Shown piece after piece: positions 51,420 to 62,794 of a stretch of 64,000 bases of DNA (position 1 is the first letter of the stretch; the number at the start of each line of letters is the position of its first letter). Below the pieces are notes generated by a model. The model was not told the DNA's origin. It did not search any database and was given only the letters and a program-made list of their open reading frames with translations. The DNA lies in contig JAPYXD010000275.1 in NCBI GenBank assembly GCA_030998225.1, forward strand, positions 1,674,001 through 1,738,000. Direction: 5' to 3'. The DNA is from Diplolepis rosae. Lineage: Eukaryota; Arthropoda; Insecta; Hymenoptera; Diplolepididae. A program made the translations under genes and the position numbers.

Positions 51420-54400
51420 CTAAAATTGAAAGAAGTTTGAATTTTTAGATTTCCTCAGAAAAGACTCAAATATTTATGAACTTTCGACTCTAATATTTTA
51501 ATTATAATTTAATAAAATATGTGATTGCTTTTAAGTTACATTAAAAGAACTATTCCAAATATCTTTATATACTTACTTCATTAAGCCTTCCATACACCTT
51601 GACAACGATATTTACGTCATCTTGATTCATAAACGTGGCTGCTATCTTTGTAAGGTAGAGCTCCTCTGTAAATAAACATTAATATGGGTGATAATAATAT
51701 TAGTGATGATGTGATAAAAAATTCAGCGATAAGCAGTATTTTCCAGTAGGTGCAATTTTTTTACACCTAATATAGCGTTTTTGCATTAATCACGAATCTC
51801 TTTTTCTCTATCCTACTTGAAAGGAGCATATCCCTAATACCGGGTTTGCGGGAAATATCGGTTTCTGTTGATTCCTTTTGAAGCAACACTCAAATTGTTG
51901 CTACTATGTTTAAAATATGAACAAAAGATTTTTTTCACGTTGATATCTGGTAATTTTCTGGAATTTACGGGATTTTAAAGTTACCAATGTAACGGAAAAT
52001 TATATGCAAATTGTAATTCTTTTTAGCAATCACACCCTGTTGAGGTCGAAAAATAAATGGATTTTGATTCATTAAAGGTAGTTCGTTCATAAAAATTAGA
52101 CCTCAGACAAAAATAGATAATTTTGCTTTCAAGAATAGCAATATTACTATTGAAGGACTAATTTGAAAAAGAAAATATTATTTTCCATGAAAAAAATTTG
52201 AAACAAAAAAAAATAATTTTATTAATAATAGTATATTACGACCCTAGGTCAGAAAGTTTGAGTTCCTGGCGTATGTTATAAATGCCGAGGCGAAGCCGAG
52301 GCATTCATATCACATACGCCAGGGCATCCAACATTCTGGCTGTGGGTCGTATACTATTTTTCTTGATCTCCAGCCGAAAGTACTCCCAAAACCGAGGCGA
52401 AGCCGAGGTTTTTGCTGGTCGGGGCGGGCATTAGGAACTTTAAAATAAAATTCAATCATACAATAACTGCAAAGAAAAATTGAAAATCAAAAATTTTTTA
52501 AAAATTAACAAATACCAGAGAAAATTTATTCTTCGATAACAATACTAATATTGATCAACAATAACTTTAACATCACACATCCAGTAATACTAATCTTATT
52601 ACAATAATTATTATTACTTTTATTAATATAATTATTAATATAAAATAAACCGTTCACATAAATTTTTGGTATTTCTTTTTAAGAGTTACTCTTTCGTGCA
52701 ATTGCATGAAGTCACATTAAATTAAATTAAACAAACGAATTAAACGATGAATTTAGCTACACTACTGAGCCGAAAAAAACAAAAAAAGTCCACAAAAGTC
52801 GTTCTTTCTGGAGTGAAATGCGGCCGGGAGGACCGTACTTCCGGCTAGGAGATCAAGAAAATTTTATTTTTGCCCAAAACTTTTTTTCTTATCGCTTCGA
52901 GCCAAATTTCAAAAATGTTGCGATTCTAATAAATCACGGTTCATTTTTTTAGAAAAAAGATTCTCTACAACTTGACCGTTTAAAATTTTTGATAATGAAT
53001 TCTTTAATGGCTGAAATGATAAAAAAACAATTTTTCAAAACAAAATTTTTATAAACAAATTGCTGTATTTGAAAATAATTAATTCAATTTAAAAAATAGG
53101 AAACAGTCATGTTGTAGAGAATCTTTTCCCCAAAAAAATGAACTATGATTGATTAAAATCTCATCATTTTTTAAAATTTGGCTCGGGGCGATAAGAAAAT
53201 AAGTTTGGGCAGAAATAAAATTTATGAATAAAATCATTTTTTAATGTTTCAAATTTTTTTCATGAAAAATAATCTTTTCTCTTTCAAATTAGCACTTCAA
53301 TAATAATATTGCTGATCTTGAAAGCACAATTATCTATTTTTGCTTGAGGTAGGAAAATTGTGAACTTAACCTCACTCAAAACTATAGAATCATCACAGCT
53401 GTACGTAAAATTTGGGAAATAATTCCTTACAACAGTTCGCACGTGTTTTGGGGACCCAAAGCAGGTATTTGTTGGTGAGGGTTACTTTACCATCATGGGC
53501 CGAAGAAGTGAACGATTTACCAAATGGAAGTAGTCCGAGTGGTAGTCTTCCACGGGAGTCATAAAAGCGTGCAAGTGTCCGCATCTGTTGTGGCGCATGC
53601 ATGGTTCGTGACGTTAATATTAGCAGTACGAATAATAATCGAGCAGACAGCAGAGGCGCCGAAGAGAAGCACAGTACAGAAAAAATTTACATTCGCGAAA
53701 TAAACTTTTTTTACCCTAATTGCATAATATACTATTATCATTTGAGTAAACCGAGGGAACCATACCGCTGTTACATAAAATATCGAGTGCATCGTGGAAG
53801 CAAGCACGATACCTCTGGAACGGCTTATCTCAATTCAAAACACCGGAAATATTCTGTTGCTATGTGAGAATACGCTATTCAAGAACGAAAGAATGTTTTT
53901 CTTTTTTGCGCAACGAAGAAACAAACATTTCAGCGGGGAGGATTCCTTTTATTCCTCCCCTGGTTGGCGCGGCTAGTCGGTTTGCCTAACGGGCGTGTGG
54001 CCGCGAATGAAAGTCCCGGGCATACGGATGACGGAAAAGTCGTACGCGACTTCAAGCTGAAATCAACTGTCCGCGAAGTTTAAAGCCGTAAGGCGGTTAC
54101 GAGAGAAGGGGGTTTTTGGTTTTACCAGGTATGCCTAAACCCGTTCTAGGAGAGTCCTGTACAACGTCTATAAAATATTTCGCCATTTTTCCTCTTCACC
54201 AAAAAAAAAGCACTGTATTGCAATATGCTTGAAAAATACGTTTAGGGACTTTAGCTACAAAATCATTATTTTAAAATATTTTTTCGAAAAAAAGTTAATT
54301 TGAGTACTTCAAAATATGTACTCAATAATAGCCCATTGTTTATTTCAAATGAAATAAATTAAAGTTCAAAAAAGGGTTCACCTAATTTTTTGGATCCCAA

Positions 54401-57335
54401 TTGGGTATAAATTTTTAAGTAGATGTATCCCAAATTTGATCAACATTTTTGAAATCTTTGTTTAAATTGTGAAACTACTAAAATTTTTCAAACTTTGTTT
54501 TCAAATTAAAAAACTGTACTGAATTGTCCTAAATTTATCTTAAAATCACGAAATTATAACAGAATTTTTAGATTCATGTAACTAAGGTGAAGGAACCAAT
54601 TGCCGATCTAGTACCAGGTGTCGAATTGTTGGAGTTAGTTTTGCAGATTAATGGCAAATTACATTGCAAGTAAGAAATATAGTAATGATTTAGCAAGTCT
54701 TAGTTCGTTTTGTATTGACATTAAAAAATGCTGCATTACAAAAGAAGCCATTTTTCATGATTAAAAATCTAAATTGAAGACATTTCCATTACCTTCCATA
54801 TGACTTTTCTGTGATTTTTATTTCATTAGTAGTAAATTTTCGAGACCCTAAGTTTCATTCAAGTATTTTCGTGGTGCGTGAAACAAGTCAAGAATTCTAA
54901 AAATAACTTTCAATTGTTCTAAAAAAATACTTGGTATTTTTTGAAACTGGAAATCGGTTAATGGTGACACATTCTTGTCTAACTCAATCTATTTTCCAAC
55001 TCGAGAACTGGGGTTAAGACATTTATAAAATTCGCACCATTTTTTGATTTTATTGATCGAGGCAGAGTATATTGCATGTCCTGTCTTGGCCGCCATGGAG
55101 AGGAGAACTGGAGGAGTAAGTCCAGCAACAAAGATGAAGAAGCAAGGAGAGCCTAACATCGCCTTAAGATGGCTCTCACCCTGAAGTAATGCCTAACGGT
55201 GGTTCCGGGGTGGAATTCCACGGCCTAGAGACAGGGAGGGAGTTTCGGTGGGTAGGGCTGCGCAAGCAGCAGAGTCCCACACACCAGGGGGCACGGAGTC
55301 CCCTTGTCGGTGCATAAAGAATTTCTCCCTTCCTCAAAAATAAAATAACTGAAAGGGGAAGGCCTAATGTTACAGCTCAGTCAACGTCAAAGTTCTACAA
55401 TGTACTCAACACGCAGCGGTCCAGTCTCATCACCTTTACACCGCGAGTTCAGTCCAGTTCTAACAGTTTTCACTTGCGAATCAAGCGACAGTTGAAAGTG
55501 GAAGGGAGTTGACTTGGAGCATCCTCCGAAATAACAGGGATCAGCAAATCACTAAAGTGAAACCGATTGGACCACAATATTATACAATCTATTTCAGACT
55601 CATCTCGAAACATCTACAAAAACAAGATTCAACTCATCAACTCGATCCAACTAGACTCATTTAGAACTCAATGAATTTTCAACTAAGGGTAAATACAAAT
55701 AATTTGAATTTCCCATCTTTGTTAGAATATTTCCATGGTGCTTGCTTACAGTCTATTTCTGTTATGAAAGGTATTTTAAATAATTAATTCCATTTTATTT
55801 AGTAACTTATTCCTCATCCCTCAGAGAGGATCCTTCCGATCCTTACATTAAAAGGAGGACATCTTTAATAAGATTTTTCGTCAATGCTTCATACCTTTTT
55901 TTTCGGATTCGTATGTTTTAAGTTGGCTTTTATCATTTATTTTATCAAAATCAGACTGTTCAGGATACATTTGGAGATAATTTTTCTGATTTTCGTTAAG
56001 CATATCATCTTTCACCTTGAAACAAACAAGTTTTATTGATAATATTTGAAAGTTTCTTAACGTTCCAATATAAAAAAAAAGTCATTAATTCTTTGTGGAT
56101 CTACTCACAGTTATTAGAGCGAATTCGGAACTATGCAAACTCCCATTTTCCCCTTCCACTTTAACAATTTTATTATCTCCAGTCAGAACACGTCCATTAG
56201 AATCCAAAGCCATAGGCTGAACCTGTTGATACAACCTACCTAATTTAAATTTGACAAAATAGTTGATTCAATTACTTCAGTGTGTAATATGAAACTGGTC
56301 ATTCGCAGACAAAAAAGGTTTAGTTGCCTCAACCAAAAATCATTGGGTTGTCCCAATCGAGCTGTGTGGTAGCTTACACGGAAATATATAAATTATAAAA
56401 TTGAATATTTAAGTTTAGTGACTATACTCTCTGAATCTGAATTAGTGAGAAGTTGCTCACTAATTTGCTTTAGTGAAAATTCCTTCTTATCATTCGTCAT
56501 TTTTCTCTACAACTTCAGTGAAAAATTAAAAATTACTAAAAGAACTAGTGAAAAATGACTAACGATTAATAAAAATTTTCACTAAAGAAAATTCATGACC
56601 GACTTCTCACTAATTCAGATTTAGAGAGTAGGACTGCAATTTAAATTATAAAAACTATAATCTCGATTATAAGCGATATCAGAATTTAATTTTTAGTCAG
56701 AATCATATAAATAAAATCCAAAGGTTTAATACATGAATGAATAAAAACTTTTTTTCTTGGCTTTCAAATGAAAGGAATAATTCATTGAACATCATGTAAG
56801 TATTGTTGTAAAATTATTACATGCAATACATAATTAATAATTTATTGTTGGTTCAAAAATATCAAATTGCGTATGAAATTTATAATACTATTGGGAATCA
56901 GGCGTATCTGCTTGAATGTAACTCGCACCCGTAGTCGGTAACACCAACGCCCTACCTGATATGAAATTAGAACAAAGAAATGGAACCACTGATAAGAGCT
57001 TATGTTCATGTAACCGAGCCGTAAGGTTCAAGAAGCGAAGCTTTTGTAACTAGAATAATTGTCATAAGAACAAATCAAGCACACCTAAGTTATCGAGACC
57101 AAACCATTTTTTTGTGTGAACCAGTTCGCATAGCAATGTTTTTTGTTGCTACTGTTACTATCTTTATTATTGATTGAATAAACTGGTTTTGAAATCAACT
57201 TACTATTAAAGCATGTAGCAAGAGTTAGAGCTTTGCGACCACTTATCAAGACCATGCAGCAGAAAATTTCTCCAAAGAGTTCACTTCCCACGTCCATATC
57301 ACGCAATGGAATTACGTGTTTATGAAAATATTGAC
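51168..57335 (-). CDS. Gene B: S1-family serine protease homologue (catalytically dead), 5' end missing
   Basis: Five minus-strand exons join in perfect phase: 57,204-57,335, 56,109-56,239, 55,895-56,015, 51,577-51,665 and 51,168-51,419. Junction phases are 1 (A|GT, Ser), 0, 1 (G|AG, Glu) and 0. The first exon begins AG|GT in phase 1, as gene A's exon 2 does, so a signal-peptide exon must lie upstream but was not recognised. The product shows F-C-C-M-V-L-I-S-G-R-K-A-L-T-L-A-T-C for the usual Cys42-to-His57-Cys58 segment (His lost) and K-L-T-S-N-G-S-P-L-F-Y where G-D-S-G-G-P-L is expected (Ser195 is Asn). Most likely a secreted pseudoprotease and a distant paralogue of gene A. Confidence 0.75.
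51577..51665 (-). CDS. Gene B exon
   Basis: Acceptor ATTTACAG|AG and donor GAA|GTAAGTATA bound 89 nt. The first two bases complete a Glu codon with the G of the previous exon. It reads E-L-Y-L-T-K-I-A-A-T-F-M-N-Q-D-D-V-N-I-V-V-K-V-Y-G-R-L-N-E, like the second-barrel strands before the active-site loop. Confidence 0.8.
52077..53350. repeat. Foldback repeat in gene B's large intron
   Basis: AGACCTCAGACAAAAATAGATAATTTTGC at 52,098 recurs inverted at about 53,320, and GGTTCATTTTTTTAGAAAAAAGATTC at 52,950 inverted near 53,130. Arms are about 450 bp after removing an insertion at 52,229-52,862. It is the same family as 14,990-15,235. No coding content. Confidence 0.8.
52229..52862. mobile_element. 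Nested hairpin element with repeated CCGAGGCGAAGCCGAGG
   Basis: A 127-bp hairpin (AGTATATTACGACCC ... GGGTCGTATACTAT) is followed by a segment with inverted ends TTCTTGATCTCCAGCCG and CGGCTAGGAGATCAAGAA. CCGAGGCGAAGCCGAGG occurs twice (52,288 and 52,395), once inside the hairpin loop. It interrupts the foldback repeat. Confidence 0.7.
53351..53929. other. Intron stretch of gene B without supported feature
   Basis: Several overlapping frames exist on both strands, but none has a recognisable domain or splice pattern. Base composition is more balanced than the surroundings. Confidence 0.4.
53930..54205 (+). mobile_element. R1-clade retrotransposon 3' end, truncated copy
   Basis: TTCCTCCCCTGGTTGGCGCG through AGGTATGCCTAAACCCGTTC and CACC plus A9 match the 3' end of 46,672-48,780. 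It has the poly(A) tract but only about 275 bp. No target duplication was recognised. It lies in gene B's large intron in opposite orientation. Confidence 0.85.
54210..55090. other. Intron stretch of gene B, non-coding
   Basis: AT-rich, no ORF or repeat border recognised. Confidence 0.5.
55095..55345 (+). mobile_element. Non-LTR retrotransposon 3' end of a second family
   Basis: GTAATGCCTAACGGTGGTTC, GGAGGGAGTTTCGGTGGGTA and a closing CTTCCTCAAAAATAAAATAA resemble the 3' untranslated regions of R1-clade elements, but differ from the 48,420-48,780 type. Much more GC-rich than the flanks. No coding domain retained. Confidence 0.55.
55360..55880 (+). repeat. LTR-like dispersed repeat, copy 3
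   Basis: GGTCCAGTCTCATCACCTTT, CCGCGAGTTCAGTCCAGTTC, CCATGGTGCTTGC and TTATTCCTCATCCCTCAGAG occur in the same order as in copies at 9,330-11,400 and 40,740-41,215. It ends about 15-20 bp from the 5' splice site of a gene B exon. Confidence 0.55.
55895..56015 (-). CDS. Gene B exon, charged segment
   Basis: Acceptor TTGTTTCAAG|GTG and donor AAAAG|GTATGAAG bound 121 nt. It encodes 40 residues rich in Lys, Glu, Asp and Gln (for example N-E-N-Q-K-N-Y-L-Q-M-Y-P-E-Q). It has no S1 motif of its own, so it may be an expanded loop where Asp102 would be expected. An LTR-like repeat ends about 20 bp beyond the donor. Confidence 0.75.
56109..56239 (-). CDS. Gene B exon
   Basis: Acceptor AAATTAG|GT and donor ACT|GTGAGTAG bound 131 nt in the required phases. 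It encodes 43 residues with D-S-N-G-R-V-L-T-G-D-N-K-I-V-K-V-E-G, probably barrel strands and surface loops after the former His57 site. Confidence 0.8.
56425..56630. mobile_element. Short palindromic MITE in a gene B intron
   Basis: TACTCTCTGAATCTGAATTA at the left and TAATTCAGATTTAGAGAGTA at the right are inverted. AGTGAAAAAT-type words repeat inside. About 205 bp, no coding content. Confidence 0.85.
57204..57335 (-). CDS. Gene B first recognised exon: N-terminal barrel with lost His57
   Basis: Acceptor TTAGTTTCAG|GT and donor AATA|GTAAGTTG bound 132 nt. It reads H-V-I-P-L-R-D-M-D-V, E-I-F-C-C-M-V-L-I-S-G-R-K-A-L-T-L-A-T-C-F-N. The half-cystines of the Cys42-Cys58 pair are kept, while A-A-H-C is L-A-T-C. 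The open frame beyond the donor is intron. Confidence 0.8.
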
Positions 57336-57469
57336 CTGAAACTAATGATGTAAATAATATCATTAATATTTTTTAACAGCCTTTTTGATCGTTGAAAACG
57401 GAATGAAATATAAAAGTTTTACCAAAAATTTCAAGGAAAATAATCATTATTAGCACAAATGTTCACGGA

Positions 57470-60050
57470 CGCAGTGAATATCCCTGGTGAACCCTGTCTA
57501 GAGAATGATATAGAAGTCTGAGACGGCTCAAACCCAAACTTGTGACGAATTGTGAGACGAAATATTAGGAAGGAAATTTTCATACGTGACGGAAATTTAT
57601 CCCTAGATCAGGTAATGGAAGAAGACAATAGAAGCAATGAAAATACTTCTATAAACCAAAGGAATTTTATACCTAAGTTCGGGATAAAATTTACATGCAT
57701 AGAGCCCTTGGGGCAGACGAAAATTTTATGACTTAGAGGTTAACGAAAAATGTTTGAGAAAAACTCTTCTATCTTAAACCTACATGTGCGAAGTCCGCAA
57801 AGATTGCATATATGCTTTAAGCCGAATCGTCCCAAATTTTGTCGGCCAGCTCGAAGTCGAACCCAAAAGTAGGTAGTGGGTCATGACAATAGAGGCAATA
57901 AGCCGTACGTGCGGCTTACTCTCAATTTAAAATTGATTTTATCCTTAATCAACCCATGAGATTGAACATCATAGAAGTTTTTCGCGAAACACGCCATATG
58001 AGTGTAATGTCACATATGAGAACGCGAATCGTGGAATGCCCAAAAGTGGCTGTAAGTTTCATAAAAAAGTAATTTGAGGTATTGAATTCGAAATAAACAT
58101 ACTGTTCTGAAAAAGTAATAGAGTAAAAAATTATGAATACTGAGGATGTTCTAATTAATCTCTTATGAGCAATGATTTAGAATGACTGCACAAATTTGTC
58201 ATAAATATTTTAAAACACGTGCGTTCCTTGCATGCTGAAAGTATGACTTTACATAATAATTTATTTATATGCATTTCTGGGTGAGCTAAGTTACTTTTTA
58301 AAAAGTAACAAGTTGAAATTAAGTTACTTTTTTAAAAAAGTAACTTCAAACTTAAAGTTACTAGAGAACAAACAGATCGAGTCATCAAAGTGTTTTACAA
58401 AAAGAATAAATGATGAAGCAAACATTGGTAGCATAAAACAGATTGCCGATATTGTACACAAAATTTCCTAATCGTAAGCAATAAATTGACGTGTTTCGCG
58501 AAAAATTTCTATGATGTTCAATCTCATAGGTTAATTAAGGATAAGATAAATTTTAAATTGAGAGTAAGCCGCACGTACGGTTTATTGCCTCTATTGTCAT
58601 GACCCACTACCTGCTTTTGGGTTCGACTTCGAGCTGGCTGACAGAAGTTGTTGGATTAATTCGTCTCATATCTGAAACGCAGAAATTCTAATTTCTTGCA
58701 AGTTAGACGAATTTACGCAACTGCAGAAATAGCGAAATCTCAGGTTCTATGCATTTCTAGTTGACATTTTAATAAGCAATATGAAGCTGAAACTTTGCTT
58801 TATTATCCATGCGAAATTTCAAATCAGAAATGACGTTTAGCTTGGAGCAATTGTTCGTTCAAATCGACTCTTATTTCCAGAAAATTTTGTTTTTCTTTTG
58901 CATATAAAAACCGACTTCCCATTTGACGCGAGCTTTCTTATACGATTCATTCACTTCGTGAAGGATTTTTCTATCGAATAGAGGTTTAGAAGTTCAAAAA
59001 ATAGGAAACGGACATAGTTTTTTTCGACCGTATACTAAGTCAATTTATTGCTTACGATTAGGAAATTTTGTGTATAATATCGGCAATCTGTTTCATGCTA
59101 CCAATGTTTGCTTCATCATTAATTCTTTTTGTAAAACACTTTGATGACTCGATCTGTTTGTTCTCTAGTAACTTTAAGTTTGAAGTTACTTTTTTCAAAA
59201 AGTAACTTAATTTCAACTTGTTACTTTTACAAAAAGTAACGTAACTCACCCAGAAATGCATATAAATAAAGTGAAGTGTATGATGTAAAGTCATACTTTC
59301 TGCATGCAAGGAACGCACGTGTTTTAAAATAATTATGACAAATTTGTGAAGTCATTCTAAATCATTGCTCATAAGAGACTAATTAGAACATACTCTGTAT
59401 TCATAATTTTTTACTCTATTACTTTTTCAAAACGGTATGTTTTTTTCGAATTCAATACTTCAGATTACTTTTTTATAAAAATTACAGCCACTTTATGGAC
59501 ATTCCACAATTCGCGTTCTCATATGTGACATTACACTCATATGACGTCTTACGCGAAAAAGTCTATGATGTTCCATCTCATGAGTTAATTAGGGATAAGA
59601 TCAATTTTGAACTGAGGGTACGGCACACGTACGATTTATTGCCTCTATTGTCATGACCAACTACCTGTTTTTGGGTTCGACTTTTAGCTGGCCGACAAAA
59701 TTTGGGACGATTCGGCTTAAAGCATATATGCAATCTGCGGACTTCGCATATGTAGGTTTAAAATATGAGAAGAGTTTTTTACGAACACTTTTCGTTAATC
59801 TCTAAGTCATAAAATTTTCGTCTGTCCCAAGGGTTCTATGCATGTAAAATTCATCCCGAAATAAGGTATAAAAGTCCTTCGGTTTATATAGGTACTATTT
59901 ATTGCTTCTATTGTATTTTTCGTTACCTGATCTAGGGATAAATTTCCGTCTTTTATAAGAATTTATTTTAATATTTCGTCTCACAATTCGTCACAAGTTT
60001 GGGATTGAGACTTCTGAAACTTCTACATCATTTCTAGAGAACAGTCTGCG
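57470..60050. repeat. 2.6-kb imperfect palindrome upstream of gene B's known exons
   Basis: 57,470-58,490 and 59,035-60,050 are reverse complements at moderate identity (landmarks GTGACGAATTGTGAGACGAA, GCATATATGCTTTAAGCCGA, TGCATTTCTGGGTGAG). The ~545-bp centre begins with a further partial inverted copy (58,500-58,640, with TTATTGCCTCTATTGTCATG). Both arms keep a short open frame of 36 codons. The element type is unknown. Confidence 0.85.
58360..58471 (+). CDS. Short ORF conserved in both palindrome arms
   Basis: The plus strand reads L-E-N-K-Q-I-E-S-S-K-C-F-T-K-R, E-A-N-I-G-S-I-K-Q-I-A-D-I and ends at TAA. The other arm (59,167-59,058, minus strand) encodes nearly the same residues with two conservative changes and the same stop. 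No start codon common to both, and no known domain. It may be the end of a longer transposon protein. Confidence 0.35.
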
Positions 60051-60059
60051 AATTTGCTG

Positions 60060-61190
60060 AACTAACCGTTAGTTGACCTCGTCATAATATGAATAAGAAG
60101 AGCATAAAAGACATTTAATTTGCTTTAATTATGATTATGCGCAACATTTCGAATTTTAGAATATCGGAATTAATACAATAATTTTAGTTTTTAGCGTTAA
60201 AAACTAAAAAAATATAATACCTGTCATAAAAGGCAGTGCAGTGGTTCACGATTTTTCGGGAAGGTCTCCACAGTTGTTTTTTTCGTGAAAATTAATGCTT
60301 AATTATAAAAAATTAATAAAGAAAATGTCACGAAGTATTGTCCATTGCTAGCTATTACTCTTCCCCATCTTTCTGTCAACAAATAAAACCCACGTCAAAA
60401 AGACGACACGTTTTTTGAGACTATCTAAGAGTAATAAGCATTCATTTCCATTATACACTTATTGTTTACAATTTCACCACATAATCGTAAAATTACTTTC
60501 ATGCACAAATTAGAATTCGTTTTAAACATTCGATCTGCTTGCGATTGTTCCCAAGATTAGCGCACTCAACATTTCAGATCCCAAATTCGAGGTTTCTGAT
60601 ATTGCTTTTAGGAGTTTGATTACAAATATAGTCAGGTAAAAAAATATCCTTTGTATAATTTTTCTTCCGATTTTTTCATCGAATCAAAGATTGTAAATTT
60701 TGACCGGTGACAGTTTGCAAATTCTAAAGTTCGAGAGTCATAAAATTCTATGAAAGATCTCAGCTTCAGTGTTTATGAAACATCATCGGTCTGTGTCACT
60801 AACACCTGTGGGGACAATGAGATGTATCCGGTGAATCTACAACACGCATTAAGCGTAGTATATACTTCAATAAGAAGCTTTAATACATATAGTAGCCTAA
60901 TCCAGTTTGTGCAGGGATTCGACCATTTAATGTTCGACAGGCCGCGTTCGTGCTCGCTCATGGAAACTGCCGGCCATTCATACCATTCAATATAATTCAA
61001 ACGACTTTGAGCGTTCATAAGGCAAAGTCCTCCTAGAAGACAAATCTTCTCTCCTTTTAAATTGGTTGCGAAACCTAAACAATAACATGTACAGTGACGA
61101 TATTCTTAGATCTGCTACCTTCATACATGCGTGCCATGTTACTAGGATGTTTGTTATTGACGTGATAAAATGAATAATAATTCATTTTTT
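60060..61190. other. Non-coding stretch upstream of gene B
   Basis: No exon was supported, although gene B's signal-peptide exon could lie here or beyond the window. A minus-strand ATG at about 60,574 starts a short hydrophobic peptide but lacks a donor in the needed phase. Around 60,870-60,960 a TATA-like word and balanced composition are seen, without a matching exon. Confidence 0.4.
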
Positions 61191-61194
61191 TCGC

Positions 61195-61985
61195 AAAAAT
61201 CGGTTTTATTTTTCAACTTACTCTCCTCAGCTCGATATAATGAGTCCAGCGATCTTTCAACTTTTCTATGCCTTCCAAATGATACGATTTGTGAAACCCT
61301 CTAAAATACCCTTCTGTTTCCCAATCAACTTCTCCTTCCGACTTAAAACGCCTACCACACAGCTATTTCTTGAGGTTTGGGAACAGATAATAGTCATGCT
61401 TTTTTACCAGTTCAATGTTCGATGTATGAGATGATGGATTGTCATCATGAAAAAGGATTTTTTTTCTTCAAATGAGACTGTTGTTGCCTGATTTCGCCAA
61501 CCAATCGATCCAGAAATGCAGCATAATATGCTCCAGTAATCGTTCTTCCTTTCTCAAGTAAATCGATAAAGATTATTTCATGTGCATACCACAAAACACT
61601 AGCCATAACATTCCCAGCCGATCGTTGCGTTTTCGGACGCTTAGGTGAACTTTCGCCAGGTTTAACCCACTGTTATGACCCTTCACGTGATTCCGGAGTA
61701 TAGGGGTGGATCCACATTTTATCCATCGTCACATATCAACGCAAGAGCTCTTTCGGATTGCGGTTAAAATAGTCCAAATTTTGCTCTGAAATGGTCACAT
61801 TAATGCGTTTTTGGTCGATTGTGAGCGATCGCGGCACCTATCTTGCACAAATGTGTTTGCAAAATATTGACTACACCCTCAGTTGAGACGGATACGATCT
61901 CAGCCATCTCCTGCATATTTATTTTCGGGACATTCAAAACAATATCATGGATTTTATTGATCATTTTCAGTATAATGATCTCATT
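61195..61985 (-). pseudogene. mariner (DD34D) transposase relic
   Basis: The minus strand shows M-Q-E-M-A-E-I-V-S-V-S, then, through many stops and shifts, an I-C-D-D-G-like block at the first catalytic region, S-E-N-A-T-I-G-W (expected K-R-T-x-S-A-G-K), the L-Y-R-F/Y-I-D block, and R-K-E-K-L-I-G-K-Q-K-G near the end. The N-terminal half of the helix-turn-helix and much of the catalytic triad are gone. It is old. Confidence 0.75.
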
Positions 61986-62790
61986 AGTTCAACGTGGAAA
62001 TCTAAAATCGATTGCAGAACTAACCGACAAGGTGGTAGAAGCAGTTAATCCGGGCAGCTTCCAGGTATCGTCCATGGTTCAAGATACCACCCACGATCAG
62101 CCTCGAGCTGTTAAGAAAGGTAAAAATTAATCCAAACGCCTCCACATCCGTAACCGTGATTCGGGTCTCGTGTTCCTCAACGAGATAAGTTCCGACATGT
62201 CATTATTGTGGGCACCTGTCTAACATCGACCAAAATTAGTAGATTAAGTCACTGACCTTAGCACACTTAGATTTTTTAGAGCCGCATCGGTTTTTGGCGT
62301 CAATATCACAAAATATTCAGCCTTGTTCACTCGAATTATTATAAGGTTTTCGGAACGATATTCCGTTCCCCACCTTCTCAAAATCGCGATCAACCTACAT
62401 AGGGAGACCATCCCTTCCAAACTGGACCTGTTCATGGCTAAGCATCAGATCCCTATCGCGGTTGATGACATTCGTAAACCAGCGGTGATTTCACTTGGTG
62501 ATTTTGACTTTGTGTTCGCCTTCATGAATGACATCCTCACCGCTTCCATAGATGCATTTGAGCACGAGGATCGAACAATATAGCTCCTACAAATCGCTAA
62601 GCACCCACCAGAGAGTCAATCTGCTTCATACGACATAATAGACCGATAACGATTCATGTCCATCTGAATTGGTAAACGGCGCAGCGCTCAGGATCCCCGG
62701 CGAGTTGGTCCTGCTGGAACTCCTGTGGAGGAATCCGAAGAGTCGACAAACCTTTAAACGCGTCCCAAACTGAAGCTAACTTTATTGAAT
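61975..62790 (+). pseudogene. Ty3/gypsy gag-pol relic with large internal deletion
   Basis: Plus-strand pieces in order: gag end (N-L-K-S-I-A-E-L-T-D-K-V-V-E), a protease remnant (I-R-N-R-D-S-G-L-V-F-L, with the D-T-G box changed to N-E-I), reverse transcriptase (H-Q-I-P-I-A-V-D-D-I-R-K-P-A-V-I then, after a deletion, D-F-V-F-A-F-M-N-D-I-L with N in place of the first D of Y-x-D-D), and L-R-I-P-G-E-L from the integrase end. It abuts the mariner relic directly. It cannot encode a working enzyme. Confidence 0.7.
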
Positions 62791-62794
62791 CGCG

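Noticed and set aside
53393..53976. Overlapping ORFs on both strands in gene B's intron
   Set aside because: No splice pattern, domain or homologous repeat copy supports any of them.
60750..61018. Paired 81-codon ORFs on opposite strands as gene B exon 1
   Set aside because: Neither has a signal peptide followed by a phase-1 donor, which gene B requires.
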